NCBI RefSeq assembly: GCF_028714215.1
Contig: NZ_JAQTMS010000019.1
Coordinates: 1-64,000 of the forward strand
DNA from: Rhodoferax sp.
GTDB lineage: Bacteria; Pseudomonadota; Gammaproteobacteria; Burkholderiales; Burkholderiaceae_C
Direction of reading: 5' to 3'
Length of the DNA stretch: 64,000 nt
The notes beneath the pieces are model-generated. The model was not told where the DNA came from. It did no database searches and saw only the letters and a program-made list of their open reading frames with translations. This document shows positions 48,920-59,161 of this stretch, piece by piece (position 1 is the first letter of the stretch; each line of letters opens with the position of its first letter). The position numbers were made by a program, and so were the translations under genes.

Positions 48920-49761
48920 ACAGAATAAAGCAACATCGCCAATGGCAGCGTGGGCAACAAGGCGTCAACCCGGTCCAGCACGCCACCATGACCCGGCAGC
49001 AGCCCGCTGCTGTCTTTCACGCCGGCACTGCGCTTGACCAGCGACTCGACCAAATCGCCCACCACACTCATCGCCGCCAGGAACACCACCGCCAGCAACA
49101 ACCAGAGCGCGCCACGGCGGCCGAGATGACTGTACAAACTGGGAACCGCAACGCCCCAGGCGGCATCAATCCAGCGCCAGGCCAACGCCAGTGCGACGAC
49201 GCCCAGCATGCCGCCCCAGACGCCTTCCCAGCTTTTGCCGGGGCTGATGCCTGGTGCCAGCTTGCGGCGACTGAAACGCCCTCCGAAAGTGCGCCCCGCG
49301 AAATAGGCGAAGATGTCCGCCACCCACACCAGCAGCAGGATGGAAAGCAGAAAATTGATACCAATTACCCGCGCCTGAGCCACCGCCAGCCAAGCCAACC
49401 ATAGCGCCACCAGACCCGTCAGCAGACGCAGTGTCCGTGGCTGACCTGACCACATCGAAACACCGCGACGCAACACCCATGCTCCGGCCAGTACCCAGAT
49501 GGCGCCGGCCAAGATCCATAACCAAGTCAAACTCTGCTCCAGCGCGCCGAGCAACCAGGTGGCCAAGCAAACCAGGGCACTGGCAAGACCGCACAGCAGC
49601 GACGCGCTCCGGCCATAGCCATTGAGACGAGCCCACTCCCATGCAGCCGCGGCAATCAACACCAAGGCAAGCCCGCAAAACGGTAGCGGGGAGCCGTAAA
49701 ACATTGCCGGCAGCAGGATGAGCAACAGCACAAGAGCCGTGATGACGCGCTGTTTCAGCAT
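48916..49761 (-). CDS. cdsA: Phosphatidate cytidylyltransferase
   Basis: 281 residues with about eight hydrophobic spans. Makes CDP-diacylglycerol in the inner membrane. Family signature in the C-terminal part: SVVGDLVESLVKRSAGVKD, then GHGGVLDRVDALL, with the catalytic Asp residues. Follows uppS by 9 bp and overlaps dxr. Confidence 0.96.
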   Translation of the reverse strand: MLKQRVITALVLLLILLPAMFYGSPLPFCGLALVLIAAAAWEWARLNGYGRSASLLCGLASALVCLATWLLGALEQSLTWLWILAGAIWVLAGAWVLRRGVSMWSGQPRTLRLLTGLVALWLAWLAVAQARVIGINFLLSILLLVWVADIFAYFAGRTFGGRFSRRKLAPGISPGKSWEGVWGGMLGVVALALAWRWIDAAWGVAVPSLYSHLGRRGALWLLLAVVFLAAMSVVGDLVESLVKRSAGVKDSSGLLPGHGGVLDRVDALLPTLPLAMLLYSV

Positions 49762-49770
49762 CGAATTTCC

Positions 49771-50493
49771 TTAAGCCCTGGCGGGCGGCAAGGTTTTTGC
49801 AACAAGTTGATCCGAAGTTTTGCCAAACCGTCTTTCACGTTGAGCAAACGACTGAATGGCCAAATCAAGCTCCGCTTCATCAAACTCGGGCCACAACTTG
49901 TCGCTGAAATAGAACTCCGAGTAGGCCGACTGCCAGAGCAGGAAATTACTGATGCGCTGCTCCCCGCCGGTACGAATGACCAGATCGGGATCAGCCACAT
50001 GCGCCATCGCCATGGCGCTGCTCAACGACGTTTCATTGATCGGTTCACCTTGGGCAGCCAACTTCGCCGCCGCTTGCACAATGTCCCAGCGGCCCCCGTA
50101 ATTGAAACAGATATTGAAAATCATGCGTGAATTGGCCGCTGTCGCCAATTCCGCCTGTTCGATGCCAGCCACCACCTTGGCCGATAAACCGGCACGTTCC
50201 CCAATGAAGTGCAACTGAACACCGTCCGCCTTGAGTTTGGGAACCTCCCTGGCAAGCGCCATGGTGAAGAGGGTCATCAGTCCCGACACCTCTTCAGCCG
50301 GTCGATTCCAGTTTTCTGAAGAAAAGGCGAATACGGTCAGCACCCCGACACCCCGTTGCGCGCAGGCCTTGACGCAGCGGCGCAGTGAAACAACCCCTTG
50401 CTTGTGACCGGCCACACGCGGCAGACAGCGCCTGGACGCCCAGCGCCCGTTGCCGTCCATGACGATCGCAATGTGGTGAGGTACCGGGGTCAT
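49771..50493 (-). CDS. uppS: Undecaprenyl diphosphate synthase
   Basis: 240 residues from ATG 50,491-50,493. Cis-prenyltransferase producing the C55 lipid carrier for peptidoglycan. Motif HIAIVMDGNGRWASRR with the catalytic Asp, then GHKQGVVSLR, TVFAFSSENWNRP and the C-terminal DLVIRTGGEQRISNFLLWQ region are all conserved. Between frr and cdsA. Confidence 0.97.
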   Translation of the reverse strand: MTPVPHHIAIVMDGNGRWASRRCLPRVAGHKQGVVSLRRCVKACAQRGVGVLTVFAFSSENWNRPAEEVSGLMTLFTMALAREVPKLKADGVQLHFIGERAGLSAKVVAGIEQAELATAANSRMIFNICFNYGGRWDIVQAAAKLAAQGEPINETSLSSAMAMAHVADPDLVIRTGGEQRISNFLLWQSAYSEFYFSDKLWPEFDEAELDLAIQSFAQRERRFGKTSDQLVAKTLPPARA

Positions 50494-50574
50494 GGCATGC
50501 AATGGGAACAACTCAGTACCTGCCGATCGGGCTTGAACCGTAATCGGAGAAATGAAAAGCCTGCAGGCGACAAC

Positions 50575-51135
50575 CTAGACCGCCATGATGTCGTGCTCTT
50601 TGGCCACAACAAGCTGGTCGATGGCAACAATATGCCGGTCCGTCACCTTCTGGATTTCCGCTTCGGAGCGCTTTTGGTCGTCTTCAGAAGCGGTCTTCTC
50701 CTTAACCGCTTTCTTGACGGCTTCGTTGGCGTCACGCCGCAGATTGCGGACAGCGATCTTGGCAGTTTCGCCCTCGTGCCGGACGACTTTGGTGAGTTCC
50801 TTGCGGCGCTCTTCCGACATGGCAGGCATCGGGACACGTATCAAATCGCCCATGGACGAAGGGTTCAGTCCCAGATCGCTGTCACGAATCGCTTTTTCAA
50901 TCTTGGGACCCATGCCCTTTTCCCACGGCTGAACACTGATGGTACGGGCATCCAGCAACGACACGTTGGCCACCTGGCTGATCGGCAGCATGGCACCGTA
51001 ATACTCGATGTGGACTGAATCGAGCAACGCCGGATTGGCCCGTCCGGTGCGAATCTTGCTCAGGTTATTCTTGAAAGCACTGATGGATTGGTCCATCTTG
51101 ACTTCGATCGCCTGTCTTATCTCGGTAATCGGCAC
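50575..51135 (-). CDS. frr: Ribosome recycling factor
   Basis: 186 residues, standard length. Two-domain tRNA mimic splitting post-termination ribosomes with EF-G. Typical: [40 protein letters not shown] and [19 protein letters not shown]. Downstream of pyrH, upstream of uppS. Confidence 0.98.
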   Translation of the reverse strand: MPITEIRQAIEVKMDQSISAFKNNLSKIRTGRANPALLDSVHIEYYGAMLPISQVANVSLLDARTISVQPWEKGMGPKIEKAIRDSDLGLNPSSMGDLIRVPMPAMSEERRKELTKVVRHEGETAKIAVRNLRRDANEAVKKAVKEKTASEDDQKRSEAEIQKVTDRHIVAIDQLVVAKEHDIMAV

Positions 51136-51195
51136 GATTTTCTCCTTACACGACTGCTCGCAAAGTGCACTCTGCGCAGCGTAATTTTGACACAG

Positions 51196-51918
51196 TCAGG
51201 CGTACACCAGTGTGCCTTCATCTTCACCCATCACGACCCGTTTGAGAGCGCCATGCTTGAAAATGGAAAACACTTTGACCGGCAACTTTTGATCACGGCA
51301 CAAGGCAAATGCGGTGGCATCCATGATGCCCAAATTTTGCGCCATCGCCTCGTCGAACGAGATTTTGCTGTAGCGGGTGGCGTGTGAATTTCTTTTCGGA
51401 TCGGCCGTGTAAACGCCATCAACCTTGGTTGCCTTCAACACGATTTCCGCGCCTATTTCAGCGCCGCGCAAAGCCGCCGCGGTATCGGTTGTGAAAAAAG
51501 GGTTGCCGGTGCCGGCCGCAAAAATGACGACCTTGCCTTCTTCCAGGTATTGCAGGGCTTTCGGTCTGACATAGGGTTCGACCACCTGTTCGATGGCAAT
51601 CGCCGACATGACGCGCGCCGTCAGGCCCGCCTTGTTCATGGTATCGCCCAGCGCCAGCGCGTTCATGACGGTGGCCAACATGCCCATGTAATCAGCGGTG
51701 GCCCGGTCCATGCCGACCGAACCACCCGCCACCCCGCGGAAAATATTACCGCCGCCAATCACCACCGCCACTTCGACACCCAGGCGGGTGACCTCGGCCA
51801 CCTCCTCCACCATGCGGACAATGGTATCCCGGTTGATGCCAAACTGATCATCCCCCATCAAGGCCTCACCTGACAGCTTGAGCAGAATACGCTTGTAGGC
51901 TGGTTGGGTGACGGACAT
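51196..51918 (-). CDS. pyrH: UMP kinase
   Basis: 240 residues. Amino-acid-kinase-fold enzyme phosphorylating [37 protein letters not shown] and the [20 protein letters not shown] stretch are family hallmarks. Between tsf (118 bp upstream) and frr. Confidence 0.98.
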   Translation of the reverse strand: MSVTQPAYKRILLKLSGEALMGDDQFGINRDTIVRMVEEVAEVTRLGVEVAVVIGGGNIFRGVAGGSVGMDRATADYMGMLATVMNALALGDTMNKAGLTARVMSAIAIEQVVEPYVRPKALQYLEEGKVVIFAAGTGNPFFTTDTAAALRGAEIGAEIVLKATKVDGVYTADPKRNSHATRYSKISFDEAMAQNLGIMDATAFALCRDQKLPVKVFSIFKHGALKRVVMGEDEGTLVYA

Positions 51919-52036
51919 GATGTACTCCTTGATATGGCGATTATTGTGATCTGGGTGAATCCAAACTCTGCGCTATCGTCGCGATCCAGGTTTGAAGCAA
52001 GGGGGCGGGAACCGGTTATCGGCAGCTTCCCGTGGC

Positions 52037-52960
52037 TCAGCTTGACTGCTTGGCGGCGGCCACCTGGGCGGCAACTTCAGCGGCGAAATCGTCGGTCCTC
52101 TTCTCGATGCCTTCGCCCACCACATACAAGGTAAAGCTCTTCACCGTGGTCCCGGTCGCCTTGAGCATCTGCTCGACGGTCTGCTTGTCGTTCTTCACGA
52201 ATGACTGGTTGAACAGCGACACTTCCTTCAGGTATTTTTGCACGCCACCTTCGATACGCTTGGCGACAATCTCGGCCGACTGAACCGGTTTGCCGGCGGC
52301 AGTGGCAACCGCCGCGTCCTCCGCCGCCTTGGCGGCCGCCACCGAGCGCTCCCGGGCTACCAGTTCGGCCGGCACATCGGCGCTGGACAAAGCCACCGGC
52401 TTCATTGCCGCCACGTGCATGGCCACATCCTTGGCTGCCACCTCATTGCCTTCAAACTCAACCACAACCCCGATACGCGTGCCATGCAGATAAGAGGCGA
52501 GCTTGTTACCCGCAGCGAAACGCTTGAAGCGGCGGAAACTCATGTTTTCACCGATCTTGCCAATCAAACCCTTGCGCACGTCTTCCAGCGTCGGACCAAA
52601 GCCGTCCTGGGTGTAGGGCAGCAGTCCCAGAGCAGCCACGTCGGGCGGGTTGTTCTTTGCAATCAGTTGCACGGCCGCGTTGGCGAGGGCCAGGAAACTG
52701 TCATTTTTGGTGACGAAGTCGGTTTCACAGTTGACCTCGAGCAGGGCACCGACATCGGCAGCGATGCAGCAGGTGACCACGCCTTCCGCGGTAATGCGCC
52801 CAGCCGCCTTGCCGGCCTTGGTGCCGAGTTTGACCCGCAGCAACTCTTCTGCCTTGGCCATGTCGCCTTGCGCCTCGGTCAGCGCGCGTTTGCATTCCAT
52901 CATGGGCGCGTCGGTCTTGCCACGCAGTTCAGCAACCATGCTCGCGGTAATTGCAGCCAT
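52037..52960 (-). CDS. tsf: Elongation factor Ts
   Basis: 307 residues. Nucleotide exchange factor for EF-Tu. N-terminal UBA-like domain [20 protein letters not shown]; the core shows [17 protein letters not shown] and [12 protein letters not shown]; the C-terminus contains [18 protein letters not shown]. Preceded by a strong hairpin that probably attenuates read-through from rpsB. Confidence 0.98.
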   Translation of the reverse strand: MAAITASMVAELRGKTDAPMMECKRALTEAQGDMAKAEELLRVKLGTKAGKAAGRITAEGVVTCCIAADVGALLEVNCETDFVTKNDSFLALANAAVQLIAKNNPPDVAALGLLPYTQDGFGPTLEDVRKGLIGKIGENMSFRRFKRFAAGNKLASYLHGTRIGVVVEFEGNEVAAKDVAMHVAAMKPVALSSADVPAELVARERSVAAAKAAEDAAVATAAGKPVQSAEIVAKRIEGGVQKYLKEVSLFNQSFVKNDKQTVEQMLKATGTTVKSFTLYVVGEGIEKRTDDFAAEVAAQVAAAKQSS

Positions 52961-53003
52961 CTTGATTCTCCGTACTCAGTTCAGTAAATAAAATTTTTGA
53001 CTA

Positions 53004-53027
53004 AAAAAAAGGGGCACAGAAGCCCCC
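53004..53027 (-). terminator. Terminator/attenuator between rpsB and tsf
   Basis: On the minus strand GGGGCTTCTGTGCCCC (53,012-53,027) is followed by eight Ts (53,004-53,011). It resembles the partial terminator known between rpsB and tsf in E. coli and would lower tsf relative to rpsB. Confidence 0.8.
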
Positions 53028-53048
53028 TCTCCTGGGGTTGTCGACAAC

Positions 53049-53801
53049 TCAGGCGGAAGCGTCGTCCACTTCAACGAATTCGTCGGCACTCTCGGCCGCA
53101 ATCGCCTTGACGACATCGTCGACCATATTGGTGCGGCCTTCAATGATCGCATCGGCGATACCGCGTGCATACAGGACCACCGCCTTGGACGAATCATCGT
53201 TGCCAGGAATAACGTAATCAATGCCTTCGGGCGAATGGTTGGTGTCAACCACCGCAATCAGCGGAATACCGAGCTTCTTGGCTTCGGCAATCGCAATTTT
53301 GTGGAAACCCACATCAATGACAAAGATTGCATCTGGCAGAACCGACATATCCTGAATTCCACCAATGTCCCGCTCCAGCTTGGCGAGCTCACGGGCAAAC
53401 ATCAACTGTTCTTTTTTACTCAGACTGTCCAGACCGGCTTCATGCTGAATCTTCATGTCCTTGAGGCGCTTGATCGAAGTCTTGACGGTCTTGAAGTTGG
53501 TCAGCATGCCACCCAGCCAACGCTGGTCGACATAAGGGACTCCCGCTCGCCGGGCTTCCTCGGCCACGGTTTCACGCGCCTGACGCTTGGTGCCCACCAT
53601 CAGCACAGTGCCGCGCTTGGCGGCAATTTGGCGCACAAACTTGGCTGCCTCCTGGAACATCGGCAGCGATTTTTCCAGGTTGATGATGTGGATCTTGTTG
53701 CGATGGCCGAAAATGAACGGCGCCATCTTGGGGTTCCAGAAGCGGGTTTGGTGACCGAAATGGACACCGGCTTCCAGCATTTCGCGCATGGTAACTGACA
53801 T
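53049..53801 (-). CDS. rpsB: 30S ribosomal protein S2
   Basis: 250 residues from ATG 53,799-53,801; an in-frame ATG four codons upstream is less likely. [38 protein letters not shown] and the coiled region are all standard. First gene of the long translation/envelope run on the minus strand. Its promoter lies in the 180-bp divergent gap with the amidase gene. Confidence 0.98.
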   Translation of the reverse strand: MSVTMREMLEAGVHFGHQTRFWNPKMAPFIFGHRNKIHIINLEKSLPMFQEAAKFVRQIAAKRGTVLMVGTKRQARETVAEEARRAGVPYVDQRWLGGMLTNFKTVKTSIKRLKDMKIQHEAGLDSLSKKEQLMFARELAKLERDIGGIQDMSVLPDAIFVIDVGFHKIAIAEAKKLGIPLIAVVDTNHSPEGIDYVIPGNDDSSKAVVLYARGIADAIIEGRTNMVDDVVKAIAAESADEFVEVDDASA

Positions 53802-53984
53802 GATTAATTCCAAAGGTTGGGTCTAAAATCCAGTTCGTACTTGCATCTTCTGCTTGATGGGCAAGAATCAACTTGCCCGCAAAAGCCACAACACCTTGAT
53901 GAAACTGGTTTGCTGATTTGTTTGCCAAACAGTCATTCGACCACTCAGCAAAACCCGATAATTCTAGCACAGGCCTACCTCCAG

Positions 53985-55316
53985 ATGTTTCCCGACCTCC
54001 ACTCCACGCTGCGCAAATTGCGCGGCGGCCAGACCCTAGCCGAGACAGAAATGGAGCGCGCCATCGAGATCGCGCAATCGGCCTGCTGCCAGTATGTTTT
54101 TCTCAAGCCCATGTTCGACGAGGCACGCAGCGTCGCCCGTATCCCGGAGAACCGGAAAAAACCGTTGGCCGGGTTGGCGGTCTCCATCAAGGATCTGTTC
54201 GACGTCGCCGGACAAACGACTGCCGCGGGCTCCATGGCGCTGCAAGATGCCGCAGTCGCGACACAAGACAGTCCGGCGGTGGCCCGCCTGCGCCAGGCAG
54301 GCGCCGCCTTCATAGGTCGCACCAACATGGTCGAGTTTGCCTTCTCGGGCGTGGGCGTCAATCCGCACTTTGGCACCCCGGCCAACGCCTGCGCCACCGA
54401 TCTGCCACGCATCCCCGGCGGTTCCTCGTCGGGCGCCGCGGTGTCGGTGGCAACCGGCGCCGCCTTTATTGGATTGGGGTCGGACACCGGCGGCTCGATC
54501 CGGATTCCGGCCGCGCTCAACGGCATTGTCGGCTTCAAGAATACCGCCAGACTGGTACCGACTGCCGGTGCCCTGCCGCTGTCAAGCACGCTGGATACCG
54601 TTTGCGCCCTCACCCGCAGCGTGCCGGACGCGATACTGGCCCATGAACTGCTATCCCGGCGCCAGGTGACGCGCAACAGCGCTCCGCTTTCGGCCTACCG
54701 CCTGGGTGTGGCCAGTACCCAGATGCTCGACGGCCTGGACGCCACGGTGGCCGGGGCTTGGCAGCGCACCCTCGATACCCTGCGCAAGGCAGGCGCCCGC
54801 ATTGACGAACTGGCGCTATCGGAAATCAACGAACTGCAACAAATTCAGGCCAGCGGCGGTTTTTCGGCAGCCGAGAGCTACGCCTGGCACCGCCACTTGC
54901 TGGCGCAAAAAGCCGAGTCCTACGACCCCCGCGTTGCCGCCCGCATTCAGCGTGGTGCATTGATGAGCGCTTGCGATTACATAGAGTTGATCAACGCCCG
55001 GCGCAATTGGATCGAGAAAATGGAGGCAGCGATGCAGGGTTTCGACGCCATCCTGTCGCCCACCGTTCCCCTTGTGGCGCCGCCCCTGGCGGAAGTAGCA
55101 CCCGGGCTAGAGCGCGACGCAAGATTTTTTCAGATCAACACCCTGCTGCTGCGAAACACCAGCGTGATTAACATGCTGGACGGTTGCGCGATCTCGATAC
55201 CCTGCCAGGCGGTCGGCGAGTTGCCGGTCGGCTTAATGGTCTGGGCCGGCGCCATGCATGACGACCCAGTTCTCAACATAGCATTTCAAATCGAACAATT
55301 GCTGGAACAGCAATAA
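53985..55316 (+). CDS. Amidase signature family hydrolase
   Basis: 443 residues from ATG 53,985; the frame extends upstream but those codons lie in the divergent promoter gap. The Ser-cisSer-Lys triad is visible: Lys in LAVSIKDLFDVAG, GGSSSGAAVSVATG, and DTGGSIRIPAAL. No GatB partner is nearby and the length is below GatA, so a free-standing amidase acting on small amides or ureido compounds is more likely. Substrate unknown. Followed by a D-amino-acid dehydrogenase, which might use its product (inference). Confidence 0.88.
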   Translation: MFPDLHSTLRKLRGGQTLAETEMERAIEIAQSACCQYVFLKPMFDEARSVARIPENRKKPLAGLAVSIKDLFDVAGQTTAAGSMALQDAAVATQDSPAVARLRQAGAAFIGRTNMVEFAFSGVGVNPHFGTPANACATDLPRIPGGSSSGAAVSVATGAAFIGLGSDTGGSIRIPAALNGIVGFKNTARLVPTAGALPLSSTLDTVCALTRSVPDAILAHELLSRRQVTRNSAPLSAYRLGVASTQMLDGLDATVAGAWQRTLDTLRKAGARIDELALSEINELQQIQASGGFSAAESYAWHRHLLAQKAESYDPRVAARIQRGALMSACDYIELINARRNWIEKMEAAMQGFDAILSPTVPLVAPPLAEVAPGLERDARFFQINTLLLRNTSVINMLDGCAISIPCQAVGELPVGLMVWAGAMHDDPVLNIAFQIEQLLEQQ

Positions 55317-55352
55317 GACTTGGCTTGGCCGAGCCGACCCAGCCAAGTCTTG
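55315..55352. other. 11-bp inverted repeat between amidase and dadA-like gene
   Basis: AAGACTTGGCT faces AGCCAAGTCTT around a 16-nt GC-rich loop, starting at the amidase stop. No T-run follows; instead TTGACA overlaps the right arm. It may be a terminator-like hairpin, a regulator site or both. Confidence 0.5.
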
Positions 55353-55364
55353 ACAAAGGGATAC

Positions 55365-56618
55365 ATGAGGATTGCAGTCATTGGTGCCGGCATTGTCGGT
55401 GTCACCACAGCCTACGAGTTGGCCTGCGATGGCCACCAAGTCACCGTCTTCGAGCGCCGCGGGGCCGCCGCCGAGGAAGCCAGCTTTGCCAATGCTGGCG
55501 TCGTGGCCCCTGGCTACGTGACACCTTGGGCAGCACCCGGCATGCCGATCAAGGTCATCGGGCATCTGTTTAGCCGCTACGCACCCGTCAAAATAAGCTT
55601 GCCGCTGTCGGGCCGCGAGTTGGCGTGGATGTGGAAGTGGTATCGCGCCTGCAAACTCGACACCTACCTGGCGCACCGTACCCAATTGCAACGATTGGCC
55701 TTTTACAGCCGGGAGCGGCTGCACCACATCGCAGCCGACCTCAAGCTGGTCTACCAACGCAGCGACGGCTACATGGTGCTGCTGCGATCCCAGCGCGACA
55801 GCAAACTGGTTCAGCCAGGGTTGCAGGTACTGCGTGACGCCGGCGTGAGTTTCCAGGAAATCAGCCCCGCGCAAGCGCGCAAAATCGAAACCGCGCTCAA
55901 TCCGGACACGGATTTTTTTGGCGCCGTCCATTTGCCCGACGACGAAGTCGGAAACTGCCGCCAGTTTGCCTTGTTGCTGAAAAACGAAGCGCAGCGCAGA
56001 GGTGTTGAGTTTTCCTTCAACACCAGCGTCACGCGCATCAACGGTGGCCACCAGGTGGTGCTTGGCCTGGCGGGCGAAGAGGCGCCGCGTCAGTACGACG
56101 CGGCCGTGATCTGCGCCGGTCTGGACTCGGCCCGACTGCTTCAACCCTTGGGTCTGAAGACCGGGCTGGCAGCGGTCCACGGCTATTCGATCAGCGCTGC
56201 CATTCGCGAACCGCTCAACGCGCCGCGCAGCGCGGTCATGGACGAGCGCTACAAAGTCGCCATTTCACGTCTTGGCAACCGCGTCCGGGTCGCTGGCAGC
56301 GCCGAACTCGGTGGAGCACCGGACCGCAAACGGGCCAGCTCCCTGCAAACCCTGTACAAGGTACTGCACGACTGGTTTCCAGGTGCGGCCAACCTGACCG
56401 GCAGCGTGCAGGAGTGGAAAGGTGCGCGGCCGATGCTGCCGGACGGACCGCCACTCATTGGCGCCAGCGGCATTGCCGGCCTCTGGCTAAACCTGGGTCA
56501 TGGCTCCAGCGGCTGGGCTCTGAGCTGCGGCTCGGCCAGAGTCCTGGCCGACCTGGTGAGTGGCAGGAAACCCGACCTGGATATCACCGGCCTTGATGCT
56601 GGACGACTCCGCGCATAA
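55365..56618 (+). CDS. dadA: FAD-dependent D-amino-acid dehydrogenase
   Basis: 417 residues from ATG 55,365. N-terminal Rossmann motif MRIAVIGAGIVGVTTAYELA, then EEASFANAGVVAPGYVTPWA, which is typical of DadA small-subunit proteins. C-terminal GLWLNLGHGSSGWALSCGSA binds FAD. Oxidises D-amino acids (D-Ala in E. coli) to 2-oxoacids with electrons going to the respiratory chain. No alanine racemase gene is adjacent. Confidence 0.9.
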   Translation: MRIAVIGAGIVGVTTAYELACDGHQVTVFERRGAAAEEASFANAGVVAPGYVTPWAAPGMPIKVIGHLFSRYAPVKISLPLSGRELAWMWKWYRACKLDTYLAHRTQLQRLAFYSRERLHHIAADLKLVYQRSDGYMVLLRSQRDSKLVQPGLQVLRDAGVSFQEISPAQARKIETALNPDTDFFGAVHLPDDEVGNCRQFALLLKNEAQRRGVEFSFNTSVTRINGGHQVVLGLAGEEAPRQYDAAVICAGLDSARLLQPLGLKTGLAAVHGYSISAAIREPLNAPRSAVMDERYKVAISRLGNRVRVAGSAELGGAPDRKRASSLQTLYKVLHDWFPGAANLTGSVQEWKGARPMLPDGPPLIGASGIAGLWLNLGHGSSGWALSCGSARVLADLVSGRKPDLDITGLDAGRLRA

Positions 56619-56758
56619 TCTGGACCCCATGTGTTGACACAGTGCAGTGTTGACGGACAATGCAAGCCGTGAGCCCGATCTCCCCGAATTGAGTACTGTT
56701 CTTTGATGTCACCCGTGTAGAGAGAAGCCAAAATATTTTCATAATTTGAGGACCAGAG

Positions 56759-57646
56759 ATGAAAGTTAAATTTTGGGGTGTGCGGGGTTCCATTGCTTCA
56801 CCCGGACCGAACACCGTGCGCTACGGTGGCAACACCACCTGCATCGAAATTCGCACCGACAACAATGAGCTGTTCATCATCGATGCCGGCACCGGCATCT
56901 TTCCGCTGTCCCAGACCCTGCTGGCTGAAATGCCGTTGACGGCCAACGTTCTTATCTCCCACTCTCACTGGGACCACATTCAGGGCTTGCCCTTTTTTGC
57001 CCCCAACTTTATTCCCGGCAACCTGCTGCGGCTGCATGGTGCGTTTGACCCGGTTTCCGGCAAGGGCGTGGAGCAAGTCATGTCGGTGCAGCTGCAGTAC
57101 AGTTATTTTCCGGTGCGCGAAGCCGAGATGAAAGCCCGCATCGAGTACGTCACGCTGGCGCCCGAGAAAAGCGTCCAGATCGGCTCCGCCACGATCACCC
57201 CGTACCTGATGAACCATCCGGTCATCAATTTCGGCTACCGGATTGAAGCCAATGGGAAATCGGTTTTTTTCACCGGCGATCACGAGCCGCCGCAGAATAT
57301 TTATGAGCCCGGCGATGAAGAGTATGACGAGTACCAGTTCGTGGTCGACCAGAAAACAGAAGGCATCCTGCACGCCATGCGAGGGGTGGACGTACTGATT
57401 GCAGACTGTTCCTACACGGAGCAGGAATACCCTGCCAAGAGAGGCTGGGGCCATGGCACTTTCAACTCCAGCATCAACTACGCGGTAAAAGCCGGTGCCA
57501 AAGTACTGTTCTGCACGCACCATGAGCCGACCCGCACCGACAACGCCCTGGACACGGTGTTTCAGCAAGTGCTGGCTGAGAACCCGCCACAAGCCGGTGG
57601 CCCGGACTATCGACTGGCACGCGAGGGTGAAAGCTACGAGTTTTAA
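56759..57646 (+). CDS. Metallo-beta-lactamase fold hydrolase
   Basis: 295 residues. FWGVRGSIASPGPNTVRYGG is the opening of a subgroup of MBL proteins. The metal motif HSHWDHIQG (about 66-74) has HxHxDH, later ligands are probably His in LMNHPVINFGYR, Asp in FTGDHEPPQ and the GHGTFN/CTHHEPTRTD region. Substrate unknown; subgroup members are often linked to cyclic-nucleotide or phosphodiester hydrolysis. It lies upstream of the NAD(P)HX repair gene, whose GTG start is 4 bp after its stop. Confidence 0.87.
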   Translation: MKVKFWGVRGSIASPGPNTVRYGGNTTCIEIRTDNNELFIIDAGTGIFPLSQTLLAEMPLTANVLISHSHWDHIQGLPFFAPNFIPGNLLRLHGAFDPVSGKGVEQVMSVQLQYSYFPVREAEMKARIEYVTLAPEKSVQIGSATITPYLMNHPVINFGYRIEANGKSVFFTGDHEPPQNIYEPGDEEYDEYQFVVDQKTEGILHAMRGVDVLIADCSYTEQEYPAKRGWGHGTFNSSINYAVKAGAKVLFCTHHEPTRTDNALDTVFQQVLAENPPQAGGPDYRLAREGESYEF

Positions 57647-57650
57647 GTCT

Positions 57651-59105
57651 GTGCACAAGATCGACTTCAGCTTGCGCCGTGCCTTGCACAGCATTGACGC
57701 AACGCGTCGTATCGAACAGGCCGCCCAGTCCGCGCTGCCACCCCATACGCTGATGCAACGTGCCGGGCTGGCGGTGGCCCGACTGGCGCTGGCGATCGCA
57801 CCGCACAGCCAACGCATCTGGATTGCTTGTGGCCCCGGAAACAATGGTGGCGATGGGCTTGAAGCGGCCCCGCACCTCCAGCGCCAGGGCAAATTGGTGG
57901 TTGTGACCTGGCTGGGCCACCCTGAAAAGGCGCCTGCGGATGCCGCCGCATCCTACCAGCGTGCGGTGGTGGCAGGGGTCAAGTTCGCCGAGACCCCGCC
58001 GCTCAACTGCGACTTGTGCATCGACGCCCTGCTGGGCATCGGTGCCGCCCGCGCCCCAGAAGGCCGCATGGCAGACTGGATCGGGTTGCTCAACGATGGC
58101 AACGCCCCCGTGCTCGCCGTCGATACGCCGACCGGGCTACAGGCCGACACCGGCGTCCTGGCACAGCACTGCGTCAAGGCACAACACAGCTTGAGCCTGC
58201 TGACGCTTAAACCGGGATTGTTCACCGCCCATGGGCGCGACGTCGCCGGAACCGTGTGGCTGGATCAGTTGGAGGTCGCACATGAAACCTCCGCTAACCG
58301 GGAAATCAGCGCGCCCACCGCCTGGCTGGCTGGCGCACCGGGTGCAGTGCCGCGCCTTCATGCCTCGCACAAAGGCAGCTATGGCGACCTGGCAGTGATC
58401 GGCGGCGCAGCCGGCATGACCGGTGCGGCCTTGCTGGCCGCATCGGCCGCCCTGCATGCGGGCGCGGGACGGGTCTTGGTGGCGCTGCTCGATGGCGGCA
58501 CCCTGAGCGTAGATAACCGGCAGCCGGAGCTGATGTTCCGCTCGGTCGATGCGCTGGACTTCCAGGGCATGACGGTGGTATGCGGCTGTGGCGGCGGAAA
58601 CGCCATCGGCGGCCCGCTGGCCAGGATATTGACGACCTCGAAGCACCTCGTCATTGATGCCGATGCGCTCAACAGGATCGCTGCCGACCCTCAATTTCAA
58701 ACCCTACTCAATCTCAGAACGCGGCGTCTGGAAGCCACCGTGCTGACGCCCCACCCTCTGGAAGCCGCGCGCTTGCTGGCGTGCAGCGCGACCGACGTGC
58801 AAAACAATCGAATGGCAGCGGCCCAGCAATTGGCACTGCGCTTCAACTGCACGGTGGTGCTCAAAGGCTCAGGCACCGTCATCGCGAGCCCCGGGCAGAC
58901 GCCGGTCATCAATCCGACCGGCAACGCCAAATTAGCCACCGCAGGCACGGGTGATGTACTGGCCGGCATGATTGGCGCCGCCCTGGCGGCCGGATTGCCC
59001 GCTTTTCAGGCGGCCTGCGAGGCCGTCTATCGGCACGGTCTGCGCTCCGATCAATGGCCTGATGGCGCGCCCCTGACGGCTGGAGCATTGGCCGAACTAC
59101 CTTGA
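57651..59105 (+). CDS. nnr: Bifunctional NAD(P)H-hydrate epimerase / dehydratase
   Basis: 484 residues from GTG 57,651, where recognisable protein starts; the open frame extends upstream into the MBL gene. N-terminal YjeF/NnrE epimerase domain (1-210: ALPPHTLMQRAGLAVARLAL, GPGNNGGDGLEAA), C-terminal ribokinase-like NnrD dehydratase domain (about 225-484: HKGSYGDLAVIGGAAGMTGA, LTPHPLEAARLL, TAGTGDVLAGMIGAAL). Repairs hydrated NADH and NADPH. Confidence 0.93.
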   Translation: MHKIDFSLRRALHSIDATRRIEQAAQSALPPHTLMQRAGLAVARLALAIAPHSQRIWIACGPGNNGGDGLEAAPHLQRQGKLVVVTWLGHPEKAPADAAASYQRAVVAGVKFAETPPLNCDLCIDALLGIGAARAPEGRMADWIGLLNDGNAPVLAVDTPTGLQADTGVLAQHCVKAQHSLSLLTLKPGLFTAHGRDVAGTVWLDQLEVAHETSANREISAPTAWLAGAPGAVPRLHASHKGSYGDLAVIGGAAGMTGAALLAASAALHAGAGRVLVALLDGGTLSVDNRQPELMFRSVDALDFQGMTVVCGCGGGNAIGGPLARILTTSKHLVIDADALNRIAADPQFQTLLNLRTRRLEATVLTPHPLEAARLLACSATDVQNNRMAAAQQLALRFNCTVVLKGSGTVIASPGQTPVINPTGNAKLATAGTGDVLAGMIGAALAAGLPAFQAACEAVYRHGLRSDQWPDGAPLTAGALAELP

Positions 59106-59161
59106 AACGGTGGCTTGGGCCTCAGGCGTGTACAGCCTCAGAGCCGTTGCCCATCAGGGCG

